Source of the DNA: Dactylonectria macrodidyma
Lineage: Eukaryota > Ascomycota > Sordariomycetes > Hypocreales > Nectriaceae
Direction of reading: 5' to 3'
NCBI GenBank assembly: GCA_020744425.1
Contig: JAGMUV010000015.1
Span: 1,240,001 to 1,304,000, forward strand
Length of the DNA: 64,000 bases
Shown: positions 35,039 to 45,632 of the stretch, piece by piece
Position numbering within the stretch: position 1 is the stretch's first letter
How the letters are laid out: every line of letters starts with the position of its first letter
Notes under the pieces: model-generated
The model's database searches: none
Seen by the model: the letters and a program-made list of their open reading frames with translations, nothing else
Told to the model about the DNA's origin: nothing
Position numbers and translations under genes: made by a program

Positions 35039-36807
35039 ATGAGTTCTGCATCCGCTCCCACCCACACATATCGCACCATCAGCACGGCATGGACCGAAGG
35101 CCGGTTGGAGAACGTGCTGCAGAGGCAAAAGGAGCTAGCTGCCCTGCACAGCAGTGTCAAGAAATCTTCCAGTCGCTTGATCAACGCTCTCAATCAAGGT
35201 GAGCTTGACTCGATCCGATTCTATGGGCTGGCCAGCCAAGTAGAAGCATAGCTGATACCCTGCCAGATTTACACGCTACCGACGAGAGCGCCACTGAAGA
35301 ACTTCAGTTGACGCTTGACTCGATCAGACATCTCTACGACGGCCTCAACTTCCCAGCCAGCCTCGCAAACGAGCGATCGATCAAACAAGGCGATAGTCTA
35401 GTGGACAACCTGGTGCCTCTAGGCCCGACACTCATTGACCCAGCCCCTCATGCCCCCGTTGCTAGCACACTCATCCCACTAGCAGCGGCCGTGGCAGCTG
35501 GAAGTACTGTCGTCGCGTTGGCGCATTCATCTGTTCCAGCGGTCAACGATGCATTGCGACAAGTGCTTAGAGAGGGCATCGATGTTGAAGCCGTTGGCCT
35601 CACCGACAACGACTCTGCCAACACGCGCCAGCAACTCGGTCTGAAGTCGTGGGGCGTCGCAGTGCTCCAGAACCTACGCGAGCACGCCAGGATAGCAAAG
35701 CTTGTCTCTCAGGCGAACCCTCTGGTGCGCATCCTCTCGCCGCCATCAGGCGTTTGCGCCGTCTTCATCGACCGCACTGTTCAAGATCTCGCGGCTGCGG
35801 CAAGCCATCTCTACCATTCTGTCCTCACCACTCCACGGCATCACCCCTTGCGACTCCCCAGGCTTTGCTTTGTTGACGAAGCAATCATTGGTGACCTGGA
35901 GGCGCTTTTGCTTAGCGCTGGTTCGGGCTCCATTGAACCGCTACAATATGATGACAACGACGACAAGACCCAGACCCTATATAAGCAGCTCAAGTCTACA
36001 TTTCCCTCGCTGTCTAAAAAGACTTCCATTGGCACATCCCCCTCACTTTCCCCGGTGGTAGTTTTAAAGCGGTCCGAGTATGTGCATTATGAAACATCCT
36101 AATATTCGTGCTCTGACCTGAGGCTCTGTCAATTTAGTCCCATCACTGTCGAAGCTATCCGCCTAGTTGCTCAATCAATCGCCGATTGCCACAGCGGAAT
36201 ACTTCTAATTCCTACTCGAAGCCTCGATCACGGCATAGACCTACTAAACAAGGTGTAAGTAGGCTAAGCAAATCCCACTCCGTATAACAGACCTGGCAGC
36301 TAATCTCGACGCTACAGCAATGACAAAATGCCCCCACAAGCGATCTATGTCTTTGGAGAGTCCAAGCCAAGTTTCTACGTCGCTGCATTTAGCAAGACTG
36401 CCCAAGTCTTCATCAATGCTATTCCACCATGGTCACTTAGTATGCATCAACATCCGAATTATCTCAGTAACCGTGACTAATCACATCCTCAAACAATAGT
36501 CGCTGTTGCGCCTAATTCAGCCTCCGTATCTAACCGCATCCTGTACTCAAGGGAAGACTTTTCAGTCAACAAGCCTGTTAGCCAGGTCTCCCTCAGGTCT
36601 GCGACGGCGGCTAGGATCGACTCCAAGTCAGTGTGGTCTTTGACGTCGCACACCTTACGTTTGGGGAAGATCAAGCAGCCTAAGGGAGGAAGACTCAGTT
36701 ATTTCGAGCGTGGCCTAATTCTTGGATTGGCTTTAAGCCTTGTGGCCATCTCAGGATTATCTGTTGGGGTTCATCGTGCTGGCCAAGTGTATTTCAGGCG
36801 TACATGA
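35039..36807 (+). CDS. Aldehyde dehydrogenase-like protein with C-terminal membrane anchor, probably non-catalytic
   Basis: Five exons, 35039..35198, 35267..36077, 36138..36254, 36318..36439 and 36500..36807, give 505 residues. ALDH-fold traits include a helical N-terminus, a Rossmann-like stretch (STLIPLAAAVAAGSTVVAL), LVRILSPPSGVCAVFIDRTV, SLDHGIDLLNK and AIYVFGES. The catalytic loop of true ALDHs (a cysteine in an N-x-G-Q-x-C context) is not recognisable, so dehydrogenase activity is doubtful. Near the C-terminus GLILGLALSLVAISGLSVGV forms one membrane span with a short basic tail, as in tail-anchored fatty-aldehyde dehydrogenases. The ATG at 35039 is chosen because upstream in-frame codons (to 34934) overlap the shared promoter. 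It may be a membrane-held pseudoenzyme. The class call rests on the general pattern rather than on one decisive motif. Confidence 0.65.
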
Positions 36808-37396
36808 GAACTGCCATAGCTTGTAGACACAAAAGACTCAATTTCAACAACTAAGATCGATTGTCATACAATATACAATGAGAAAATGCACCTACATAAG
36901 ACCGCGTTCCGGGATAGGTTAGGACAAGGTACCCCTCCGAGTGTTAAAGAGGGCGTCTTGTTCCCCATAGACAAGCCATAATTATCTTCGAAAACAGATT
37001 CTCTCATTGGTCGTCTGGGTGCCAAAGTAGAGTATTTTGACGGTCTCGGCATCACAGCTGATACCAAATGAGGTCACAACTCACCTTCCCGAAGACTTCA
37101 TGAGCCAAGCCCATTTACGGCACTCCGCAATGTGCTAATCGCTGCGACAACGAGCTGACATGAGGAAATTGGGACATGTCCCAATACGAACAACAGCTTC
37201 AGGCATGTAGCCTCGGCCACGTATTGTGCTCGTGGTTGTGGAGCCGTGTGGACAAGCCGATCGGCAAGGCTCTACACATCACAGCACAGAGTCCTCGTTA
37301 GCCGTCGGATCAACGCGTCTAATAATACCAGTACTTAAGTAGAGGTACCAGCTGGCGTATAGACAAGCAAGTCAGTATCAATATAGATCATTAGTC
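36808..37396. other. Intergenic region, cupin promoter
   Basis: 589 bp between two plus-strand genes. No reading frame or motif of note. The last 100 bp are AT-rich and hold the probable cupin promoter. Confidence 0.5.
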
Positions 37397-37961
37397 ATGG
37401 GCCTCGCATCTCAAACCCCTCTCCGCCGCGTGGTTACACACCACAAAGGCACCAAGTCAGCTGTCCTCATCGACGACGAGCTCCAGCCATTCCCAGGTTT
37501 CGGTAGCAATGCCATAACTGTCTGGCAAAATGCTCAATATCCCGCCGAGCTGGTCAATCAAGATCCAACGGGATCCCGAGTCATCTATACCCGCGGGTCC
37601 TTGATTCGAGTCGTGGATTTTCCTCCAAACTCTCAAGGGCACAACCACGGAACTGCGTCACTGGATTACGGTATCGTGTTTGACGGAGAGTTGGAATTGG
37701 TTCTCCAAGATGGCTCACGAACCATTGTTCGCGCTGGCGATATCGTCGTTCAACAAGCGGTAAGTAGAGCACAAGGAAGCACCAACCCAAATGTTATGAT
37801 GCTGACGAAAATATCTACATTAGACTATCCATCAGTGGAACAACTTGACTGACAAGCACGTACGTGTCGTCTTTGCTCTTATTCCTTCTCAGAAAAAGAC
37901 CGTGGACGGCGTGGGTGTAAAGGATGAAGGAGTGCCAGAGGAATTTCTTCCTCATGATTGA
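37397..37961 (+). CDS. Cupin-domain protein
   Basis: Two exons, 37397..37759 and 37824..37961, give 166 residues. The single small cupin barrel shows motif 1 (GHNHGTASLDYGIVFDGELEL) and motif 2 (GDIVVQQATIHQWNN), with histidines H and H in the first and one in the second that can hold a metal. The N-terminal part (RRVVTHHKGTKSAVLIDDEL) is typical of fungal cupins found in secondary-metabolite and aromatic-degradation clusters, where they act as decarboxylase, isomerase or oxygenase. The exact reaction cannot be read from sequence. The intron (64 bp, donor GTAAGT) interrupts motif 2 just before the metal-binding residues, and joining it restores the QQAT-HQW pattern. Confidence 0.85.
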
Positions 37962-38349
37962 TAGAACAGCTTTGTAGTATTGATTACATAACCTACATCC
38001 TAGAAGCATTTGTGAATGTTTTGAGCTTCCAGTGAACCTTTCTTGTGAATTAGGTCTTTGTATAGTGGCTCAAAGAATGGCGCAGAAAGGATAGTGTATT
38101 TGTTGTCCGCTCCATCGAGAGTGAGTTTCCGCTGGCACAACCCCACCCCCCCCCCCCCCCCCCCCCCCCCAAAAAAAAACACAGATTCAATTGAAACGAA
38201 TTGAGAGGCTACTGAAGGCATAGCCACGTAAATTTGAGGTTTATTGGCACCTACGTCTTTGTTGTTAACTGCTTCCCGCACTGTATTCACTGAAAAATGG
38301 AATCCTGATATCTTGAAAAGCTATGGCTACCAAATTTTGAGGTTCCCTT
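37962..38349. other. Convergent intergenic region with homopolymer tract
   Basis: 388 bp between the cupin (plus) and SnoaL-like (minus) genes. It contains the C25-A9 tract at 38146-38179. No gene. Confidence 0.6.
38146..38179 (+). repeat. C25-A9 homopolymer tract
   Basis: Twenty-five consecutive C at 38146-38170, then nine A at 38171-38179, preceded by CCCCA. On the minus strand this is a T9-G25 run able to form G-quadruplex. Such long C runs are rare in fungal DNA; length error in the assembly is possible. Confidence 0.9.
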
Positions 38350-38861
38350 CTAAGAGTTGTTCTCAATGACGCGAGTAACAAGATCACTACATAACTTAGT
38401 CAGTACGCCGCCTTACAACTTGAGAAGCCACAGATAACTTACGTGTCCATGTATGCTCGAACAGTAACAATCTTGCCTGCATCATTGAAACCAAGAACCC
38501 AAGTGTATTCATTGGGGAATGGCTCTCCGTCCTTGGTCTTGGTATTGACGGCTTTGAGCTCTACGGCAGCTTGATTGCCATCGACGATGATGTTCTGCAC
38601 GACAAGATACAGGGGTCCATCCCAAGTAGAGGATAGTGCTTTAGTCCCCTCATGGAACGCAGCAGCAGACTTGTAATGGCCTGAGATCTTGCAAAAGGTG
38701 CCTATACTCATGTCAATTGATGCCGTTTCCCTCGTCTAACGATGGCAGCGTTTACCCTTGACCGTCCAGTCCACGTTGGGATCTACATGAGGCCAGAATG
38801 ATGCCATGTCGCCTCGCGCAGGGCCTTCAAAGACAGTTCGAACATGCTCGTGGGTAACCAT
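38350..38861 (-). CDS. SnoaL-like / NTF2-fold protein
   Basis: Three exons, 38861..38756, 38701..38443 and 38386..38350, give 133 residues. It opens MVTHEHVRTVFEGPARGDMASFWPHVDPNVDWTV, the usual first helices of SnoaL-like folds. The curved sheet follows, with AAAFHEGTKALSSTWDG, VELKAVNTKTKDGEPF and YTWVLGFNDAGKIVTVRAYMDT. The tail DLVTRVIENNS comes from a 12-codon last exon. SnoaL-like proteins include polyketide cyclases, isomerases and hydroxylases without cofactor; in fungi they often sit in metabolic clusters. The fold call is good, the reaction unknown. The gene converges with the cupin gene, and both are small cluster-type enzymes next to the monooxygenases. Confidence 0.82.
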
Positions 38862-39850
38862 TTTGAGGATTGAGGGCGATTGTGTAAGCTAGGTCAATAT
38901 CGGTAAGCGTGAAGTGATACGCCCAGTAAGACTGGCAGAAGGTGCGCATGAAGGGCTCAAGTATGGAAAGAAATACAAGCTACTGTGGTAGACCCCGGCT
39001 CATTTCACTTATGTCTTAAATTCGGTGTAATCGTGGCCCGGAAACACTGGTTTCGGGTCGATGGAAACTTGACGGTGTGGAGAAGCCGGCCATGTAGTTA
39101 ACTAGCTGACCATACAGCCGGTGGGGCCGAGCCAACATTTTGCCCCCCCCCCTGAAGACCGTCTTTGATGTTAGGACCATGGAGTGGAACACTAGTGAGG
39201 CTAAGATTCCGGGGTACTGAGCTACTCCAATTCAGTTGCTCTCGAGACTGGCTCACTGTTTCGTGGCCTAACGTATGTGGTATTAAATTCGGCGCCTGAC
39301 ATACTGGCTTATTCAGCCGAAGGCTGTCTTTACATTAAGTCTTTGGTGCAGACAGGTCAAAAAGTTTCTCCAGCTCTGATTGGTCCAAATGGCCCCAAAT
39401 CGTTCAACGATTGGACGTCTGCCGTTTTAAAGTGGGCCCCAGTTTTATGGGGCTCAAAAAGTTTCTCGGGCCTTTATTGGCCCAAATTTGTATGGACGGC
39501 AGCAAAACGTGCAACAACTGGATGACGGCCTCAAAAAAGTGGGACCATACTTTAGCAGCTGGCATTACCCCTGGTTTGTTTACGTTGAATTTCACACACC
39601 CCCAGTTTATTTACTTTGGATTTCGTACCCAATGCTGCCTGATGTCTTGCTTTATTGCGCGCAATGAGTCCGAAGTCTACTCCTCAACAGCTACAAGATG
39701 ACATAATTTCCATGAGAAACCGGCAGGTGACTTCGTTAGCGATAGGAAATCTGCGGGTAACATTAAGAATTGCCTGGAGTGCCGTAATTAGTGCAATTCT
39801 CATGTCAGCTGTCTCCGCTCCGTAGGGCATTCAATGCTAACTAAACAAAG
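38862..39850. other. Gap between SnoaL-like gene and Helitron relic, repeat-bearing
   Basis: About 1 kb without a gene. It holds a C10 run at 39143-39152 and a ~100 bp imperfect tandem duplication at 39355-39554. Reading frames at 39277-39701 and the antisense one at 39404-39595 lie in the duplicated DNA and are not credible genes. Confidence 0.5.
39355..39554 (+). repeat. Imperfect tandem duplication, ~100 bp units
   Basis: Unit 1 (about 39355-39449) and unit 2 (about 39452-39554) both begin TCAAAAAGTTTCTC (39357 and 39454). Both carry TATTGGCCCAAA-like and CAACxxxTGGA-like blocks and end AAGTGGG followed by TTTTA/CTTTA. They differ by substitutions and small indels, so the duplication is old. 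It may be a fragment of a longer repeat or part of a non-autonomous element. Confidence 0.6.
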
Positions 39851-40514
39851 AATTCAGAGGCGCGATTCGACCGCCTCGGCCAGCCAGTCGTCCAGGTCAA
39901 AGCTAAGAACGTCGGCCCTGGTGCGGCTGCTGCCCCCGATGACAAGGCAGGGAACCTTGCAAAGCAGATTCCCATACATTAGCGCCCGTCTAATGCTGAC
40001 GTCCAACCTTTAGCAGCCAGTTGGCCTCTGCAACGGCGCTCGCGGTACGATTTACGACATCGGCTGGGCACCTGGGGCCGGCCCCATCCAAGACCCTCCC
40101 TGTGTTGTCATGATGGAGTTTGACAAATACAGCGGACCGGTATTCCTGACCACCGCTGAGAGCAGGAAGATTATGCCGATTCTCCCAGTAGAGAGGGACT
40201 TCCTCATCAGAGCCACTCTCTGCGCCTGCACGCAGTTTCCCCTGCTCGTATGCTACGCAATTACCGTGCACAAGTCACAAAGTATCACCGAAGACATGAT
40301 AGTTACAGATCTGTCCTGCCGGGACTTTCGGACTGGTTTAAGCTACGTGGCTATCTCTCGCGTGAAAATGGTCTACAGGTCTCCCCCGGATGGCATGAAG
40401 ATGAAGATGAATATGAGGGATCAGGAGCTTCGGAAACGACAGGTGCTCACACGGAATCTGTACATGTCACATAATGCCAAGAATGGTCATGGCAATGGAT
40501 CAGTAGGTAGATAA
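39851..40514 (+). pseudogene. Decayed Helitron PIF1-like helicase fragment
   Basis: Plus-strand fragments of the C-terminal PIF1-type helicase of fungal Helitrons. Frame 1 gives RFDRLGQPVVQVKAKN and stops at 39978-39980. A shifted frame gives ISARLMLTSNL then TAG, then QPVGLCNGARGTIYD and onward. The best part reads FPLLVCYAITVHKSQSITED followed by TGLSYVAISRVK, helicase motifs V and VI. At least one frameshift and one nonsense codon break it; after SRVK the frame jumps to RSPPDGMKM, suggesting an internal deletion. The Walker A half and the Rep domain are absent. It is a 3' remnant of an autonomous element, not a host gene. It sits inside the oxidoreductase cluster, between the SnoaL-like and monooxygenase genes. 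Confidence 0.8.
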
Positions 40515-40738
40515 TGCAGTAGTAGTAATAGCTTCCCGGCCCGCGGACACACAGCCTTCGGCTGAGGCTACCCCATGCACCCCATCGCCGCTCCAATGTG
40601 CATGGGGTGACGTAGTATTTTTACCTATTATAACGTGTGCCTCTCCCCCCCTGGCTCGGCTTTCTTCAAAACCGAAGGCCGCTTTTACTTTTCCGAGTAG
40701 CTTGCAAAATTATCAAAACCATCTTTTCAACACGAAAC
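40515..40738. other. Possible Helitron 3' end and monooxygenase promoter
   Basis: 224 bp from the end of the helicase relic to the monooxygenase start. It holds a 5-bp stem-loop (CAGCC-TTC-GGCTG, 40551-40563) and the longer hairpin at 40571-40607. The monooxygenase promoter must also lie here, so transposon-derived DNA may drive that gene. Confidence 0.5.
40571..40607 (+). repeat. Perfect 10-bp stem hairpin, 17-nt loop
   Basis: CCCCATGCAC at 40571-40580 pairs exactly with GTGCATGGGG at 40598-40607. It is about 60 bp beyond the Helitron helicase relic on the same strand. Helitrons carry a hairpin near the 3' end, so this probably marks the element terminus; the canonical CTRR end is not evident downstream. 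Confidence 0.65.
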
Positions 40739-42296
40739 ATGCCTCTTAAAATCATCATCGTTGGTGCTGGTCTCGGTGGCCTTGGCAGTGCTATCGCTTT
40801 GACTCGTGCCGGCCATGACGTTGAGGTACGTAGAGCATTGTTTCTGATAAAGAGGACGAAAAAGCCAATTCATTAGGTCTTCGAGCAATCTTCGTTCTTA
40901 AACGAGGTTGGAGCTGCGATCCATATCCCTCCCAATGCCACCAGAGTCCTCAAACACTGGGGTTGCGATTTTGAGGATCTGCAAGCCACCTTTTGCAATG
41001 CCATCAAGGTCTACGACAAGACAGGAAATCTCATATATATCCCTGCGGTAAGCATGCATCAAGCCTGATCGTGTGTAAGACATCGACTTACGCTAAGTCA
41101 TCTCCTCAGAGCACCAAAGAACTGCACGAAAAACTCGATACTCGGGATGCTTGGCTTCTCTCGCATCGCGTCGATTTACATAACACTCTAAGGAAGCTAG
41201 CAGCAGACGAAAAGTACGGAAAGAATCTCAAGATCAACCTTTCTAGCCGCGTCATATCTGCAGTAAGTCACAATGTCCATACTTCCAAAATCCAGTCTTG
41301 TTGTTGACGTCATCGCCGCGTTGTACGTGATATCTGGCTAACAGTCCGTCTTGGTTTAAGGATGCGGATGCCGCTGAAATTGTTCTGGAGGACGGTACCA
41401 AACACCGAGCCGATCTACTAATTGGGGCAGACGGGGTGCATGTGAGTAGTAAGCCCGTTGAGCCGGGAAACATTCATACTGAAACTAGTTGCAGTCAAAA
41501 GTCGTCGCCGCCGTGACCCAAAAGACGCCAGAACGGAAGAGCACAGGGCAAAATACGTTCCGATTCTTAGTCCCTATGGAGAAGATTCGGGCCAATCCGC
41601 TTACGAGTCCCTTGTTCGCTAAACTTGGCATCGATTGCCAGCACGTCTTTGTCACATACGATCGTCGTCTCGTTGTTTATCCTTGTCGACACGGCAAACT
41701 ACTCAATATTGTCGCTGTGCATCCAGCTAAAGACATTGGACTCGACAATGAATCTTCATGGCTCGCTGGAGGCAAGATTGAAGATCTGACAGATGTCTAC
41801 AGCGAGTTTTCGCCCGAACTCATCGAAATGTGCAATCTGGCGGAAGATCTGAAGCTCTGGAGCTTAGCAACAAGAGATCCCCCTGAGAAGTTCTACAAGG
41901 GCAGGACTGTGTTGGTAGGCGACGCTGCTCACCCAATGCTTCCTCGTAAGTCCTCCCTTACTGAGAGTGTTACACGCTCTAACAGCAATAGATCAAGGAC
42001 AAGGTGGTGCACAGTCCTTTGAGGACGGTGCAGCTCTTGGAACTTTGTTCCCTGCCGATACAACTGTAGATCAAATCCCGAGGAGACTCGAGTTATACAA
42101 CAAGCTCCGTTATCACCGAGCAGTAACCATTATGTTCATGTCCAAAATCAATGATGAGAGGCGAGGAGAGATGATGGAAGACCTCCGCAAGTTTGTTCCT
42201 GATGCGCAACTTCCGGACAGCATGTTTGAATACTCGTGGGATTCATACGTTGTTCGCGATGCTCAGGAGCTCCTGAAAACCGAAACCAAGGCTTGA
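40739..42296 (+). CDS. FAD-dependent monooxygenase, salicylate hydroxylase-like
   Basis: Six exons, 40739..40825, 40877..41047, 41110..41262, 41361..41441, 41495..41945 and 41992..42296, encode 415 residues. Class A flavoprotein features are the FAD Rossmann motif GAGLGGLG (9-16), GAAIHIPPNATRVLKHWG, SHRVDLHNTLRKLA (the DG/R region), DLLIGADGVHSKV, the second FAD motif VGDAAHPMLP (G306-D307) and HQGQGGAQSFEDGAALG. It should hydroxylate an aromatic ring with NAD(P)H and O2, possibly with decarboxylation. The intron after LP (phase 1, before HQGQG) is shared with the partial gene at the right window edge. It is tandem with the monooxygenase at 43212. Its promoter lies in or next to Helitron-derived DNA. 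Confidence 0.9.
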
Positions 42297-43211
42297 AGCA
42301 CAACACAAGCGGTTAGCCAATCATGGATAGCGGGCTAAGATAGTTGTTACAATGGCAGAGTTTTTTTGGCTTTCTCAAATCCCGAAAACTTTTTTTTCTT
42401 TCGAGTTGGCTTGACGGGTACTCTGCTCTTTTCAGTATCGAGATCTTTATTCCTTTTCTAGCGAACCGTATTCAAACGATTGCTTGTTGTTGCACTTGTT
42501 AGCATGAAAGGAGGAGAGTTAAAGGCAACATAATACGGGGAAGGTCTTGTGATAAAGTCTTGCTGTATGTTAACATAAGAAACCGTCTTGGAGCTGTATA
42601 TCTGCAATTTGCTGAGAGGCATAAAGAGCAAACGCTGAAGAGTTGGCTTCATCAGCATACGAAGGCCAGTTGATGGAATTCAATTCAAGTGTAAATGATG
42701 CAAAAGAACACAAACAAGCCTGAAAAGAGTAATGTCTTGTGCAAGAGTATTCCCATAGACTGTGGCACGCAAGTTGACGATTGAACGTCCTCGTTCAACA
42801 TGTCGTAACATGACAAATCCTCTCCCGCAAGTCGCGCCTCCCTGAACACAATCCAGTCCATTCCACTATCACCCGTTGAGCTAGCTTCATCATTCTCTTA
42901 GTTTCACAACCGAGATTGAATACTCGGCAAAGTCGGTACCCCACACGGATCTCTCCCTATATCCGGCTTTCCGGAGACCCGGGGGCGGCACGACGAGTTA
43001 CTGAGCCTCGACCGCCGGCTTGCTTAGCTGAGCATTCGATCCATGCTCCGAAATGGGTGTATCGAGAAGGTCCATTACATGCTTGATGACATGCATTATA
43101 CCCAGTGTATATAAATCAGTTTCTACGTCTAATTTGGTGCGACAATACCAATTGTTCGCTATTTTATAAGTCAACACTCTCACTAAGATACCAACCATCA
43201 AAACGACGACC
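42297..43211. other. Intergenic region between two monooxygenase genes
   Basis: 915 bp, no gene supported. The only longer frame (42458-42658, minus) is featureless. The second monooxygenase promoter should lie in the last few hundred bases. Confidence 0.5.
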
Positions 43212-45033
43212 ATGACACGACAAGTAGATGAAACCCTCTCATCCTCCAACCTGAAGAGGGACAAGTTCACAGAGTTTGATCACTCCGATATTCCATTTGA
43301 AAAAGAGGAATGGCCTGTCATTATCATCGGCTCGAGCATGGTTGGCAAAACCTTAGGCCTCCTGCTTGGTTATCATGGGTATGAACTCTCAAGCCACCTT
43401 AAAATGCGGGAACACAGCTAATCATGAGCCAGTGTCAAGTCAATGTCGTTTGATCGCCATGCCGCTGCTGGGACCCACCCTCGGGCGGCTGGCTTGAACT
43501 TCAGGACCAGCGAGATCCTTCGCCAGCTAGGACTTGAGGACTTTACTTTGGAGCAAAGTGCGAGTGAATTTGATCTCAATGCCGGCATGCTTCTAGTTGA
43601 GAAGCTCGTGGGTGGCAAAGTCTTGAAGCATCTCCAAGAGCATGATCCGGAAAAGGTCAAAGACATCACGCCTTCCAGCTGGGTGTGGATTTCTCAACGC
43701 ATGTTCGAACCCATCCTGGGCGCTCACTCGGACAAGTACGACAGTGTACAACTTCACGGACACGAAGTTCTCTTTTACGAAGAGCTCGACGATGGAGTGG
43801 TGGTTGTAGTCAAGAATTTAGATACAGGCGACATCAGAAAGCACAAGGCACAATATGTGGTCGCCTGCGATGGAAACCGAAGCCCAACCCGACAGAAAGA
43901 AGGCATCTCTTGGGATGGACCAGGTGTCCTCAGGAACAGCCTTAGTGTCAGCTTCAAATCTGACCTCAGCCCTTTCATTGGCAAGAGAATGGTTCATGGC
44001 GTCATCTATGTGGCAAACGAGAAAATTGGCGGCGGCTTTCGTCTCGAAAACGAGGGGAAGCAGGGGCTTCTCATGGTGAACAATGTGGGACCCAAGGCCG
44101 ACTTTGCACCCGGATCCGTTACTTCGCAAGAGGCTAGAGAATATTTTTATGCGTGTTCCGGTCTTGCTCCAGACCAAGTGTCGCTTGACATTCAGTCCAT
44201 GAACTTTTGGACGATGGCGGCATATACAGCTGGCACCTTTGCCAGCAAAGGTGGGCGTGTCTTCTTAGCTGGAGATTCTGCTCATACCATGCCACCGACT
44301 GGAGGCTTGGGAGGAAACACTGGAATTGCAGTATGCTACATCTTTGATATCAAATGTTGCAGGAATTGAACTGACTTAATCGCGATAGGACGCTCACAAC
44401 ATCGCGTGGAAGCTCGCATACGTCTTATCCGGCAAGGCCTCTTCCTCCCTGCTAGACACTTATAGCACTGAAAGGCAGCCGATAGACGAGTTCACCGTCC
44501 TGGAAGCCTACAACCGGTTCCAAAACCGAGTTGTGATTCAACAACCACCCGCCCCCGAAGCTCCCGATATCGCCATAGAACTGGGATACAGGTATCCTCA
44601 GGGCGCCTTTCTGCCGGAGCATCATTACGAGGTTCCGAAACAGCTCTACGACGATCCGGCTCTCCCGACAGCAGTACCGGGGTCCAGGTTTCCACATGTT
44701 TTTCTTGAGGACACTTCGAGCCCCGATAAACGCATCTCGACAATTGATCTCGTGAAGAAGAATTTCGTGCTCATCACCATCGAGCCAGATTCCCCCTGGG
44801 GTCTAGCCGCTGGTCAAGCCCCCATCGAGTTGGATGTACACGCTCTGCACGCGAAGTCTAGCCCGTACAGGGACTCAAAGGGCTTGGTTGAGAGGAAGTG
44901 TCGCCTCAATATTGGTGAAGCGATTCTCGTACGACCTGATGGTTTCATTGCTTGGCGAGGCGAGAGGTCCGATGATGGCCATGTCGCACGATTGAAAGGT
45001 GCATTGGAGGCCATTTTGAAGAAAAGATTTTAG
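43212..45033 (+). CDS. FAD-dependent aromatic monooxygenase (phenol/pentachlorophenol hydroxylase-like)
   Basis: Three exons, 43212..43378, 43433..44330 and 44389..45033, encode 569 residues. A Rossmann start VIIIGSSMVGKTLGLLLGYHG (36-56) is followed by FDRHAAAGTHPRAAGLNFRTSEILRQLGL, AQYVVACDGNRSPTRQKEGI (the DG motif), [32 protein letters not shown] (the GD motif, G336-D337) and a C-terminal thioredoxin-like part ending in VRPDGFIAWRGE. This matches the class A two-domain hydroxylases acting on phenols. The first FAD motif reads G-S-S-M-V-G, not G-x-G-x-x-G. Substrate unknown. The ring hydroxylation it would perform pairs naturally with the extradiol dioxygenase 9 kb away. Confidence 0.88.
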
Positions 45034-45632
45034 GGTTCAAGTCACAGCCAAGTAGTCAGATCAAATTCGTTGAGAGTTGAATACTAGGACCTAATCGCTA
45101 GGGGCTGAACAACAGGGCTCCAAGGCAACGTTTCACCCCGTAGTCCTATCTAAGTGACCAATCTTGGTGAAGCCGATTTGGTCATTTGTCTCCGCCACAT
45201 GGCCAAATTCTAGAGCTCGAATGGACGCACACTTCATACACCTTTTTTATCAAGTTGCCTGCTGGTGCTAGCCACATCTCAAGGAGCGTATCAGTGGTTT
45301 GCACAAGTACCTCCCAACCTGGACAGGGCATCTACCAAGACAGCCAGCCGAAAGGATAGAACATTCCGCTACCAACAATTTCAATGTTCCCAACACCATC
45401 CCAGTAACGTTCTCGGAATAGCATCCCGTGGTTGACATGTGCAGACTACTATACCAAGGTTAGTAGTGTTTTCGACTTGGAACGACTTTAGATGTAAGTC
45501 TTTCAACATCTAGCTTCATTCCGCCCTTGTGTCTACAACTTTCACTACTTCACTTGCTCTCATATCTATTCCGGCCTTTCTATGACGCAAATGTTTTTGT
45601 ATATTGATGATAATTTACGTCTTGAATATAGT
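45034..45632. other. Convergent intergenic region
   Basis: 599 bp between the second monooxygenase (plus) and hydrolase B (minus). Nothing recognised. Confidence 0.5.

Noticed and set aside
39277..39701. Overlapping ORFs in the duplicated DNA as genes
   Set aside because: They lie in imperfect tandem repeats, overlap on both strands and show no protein-like pattern.
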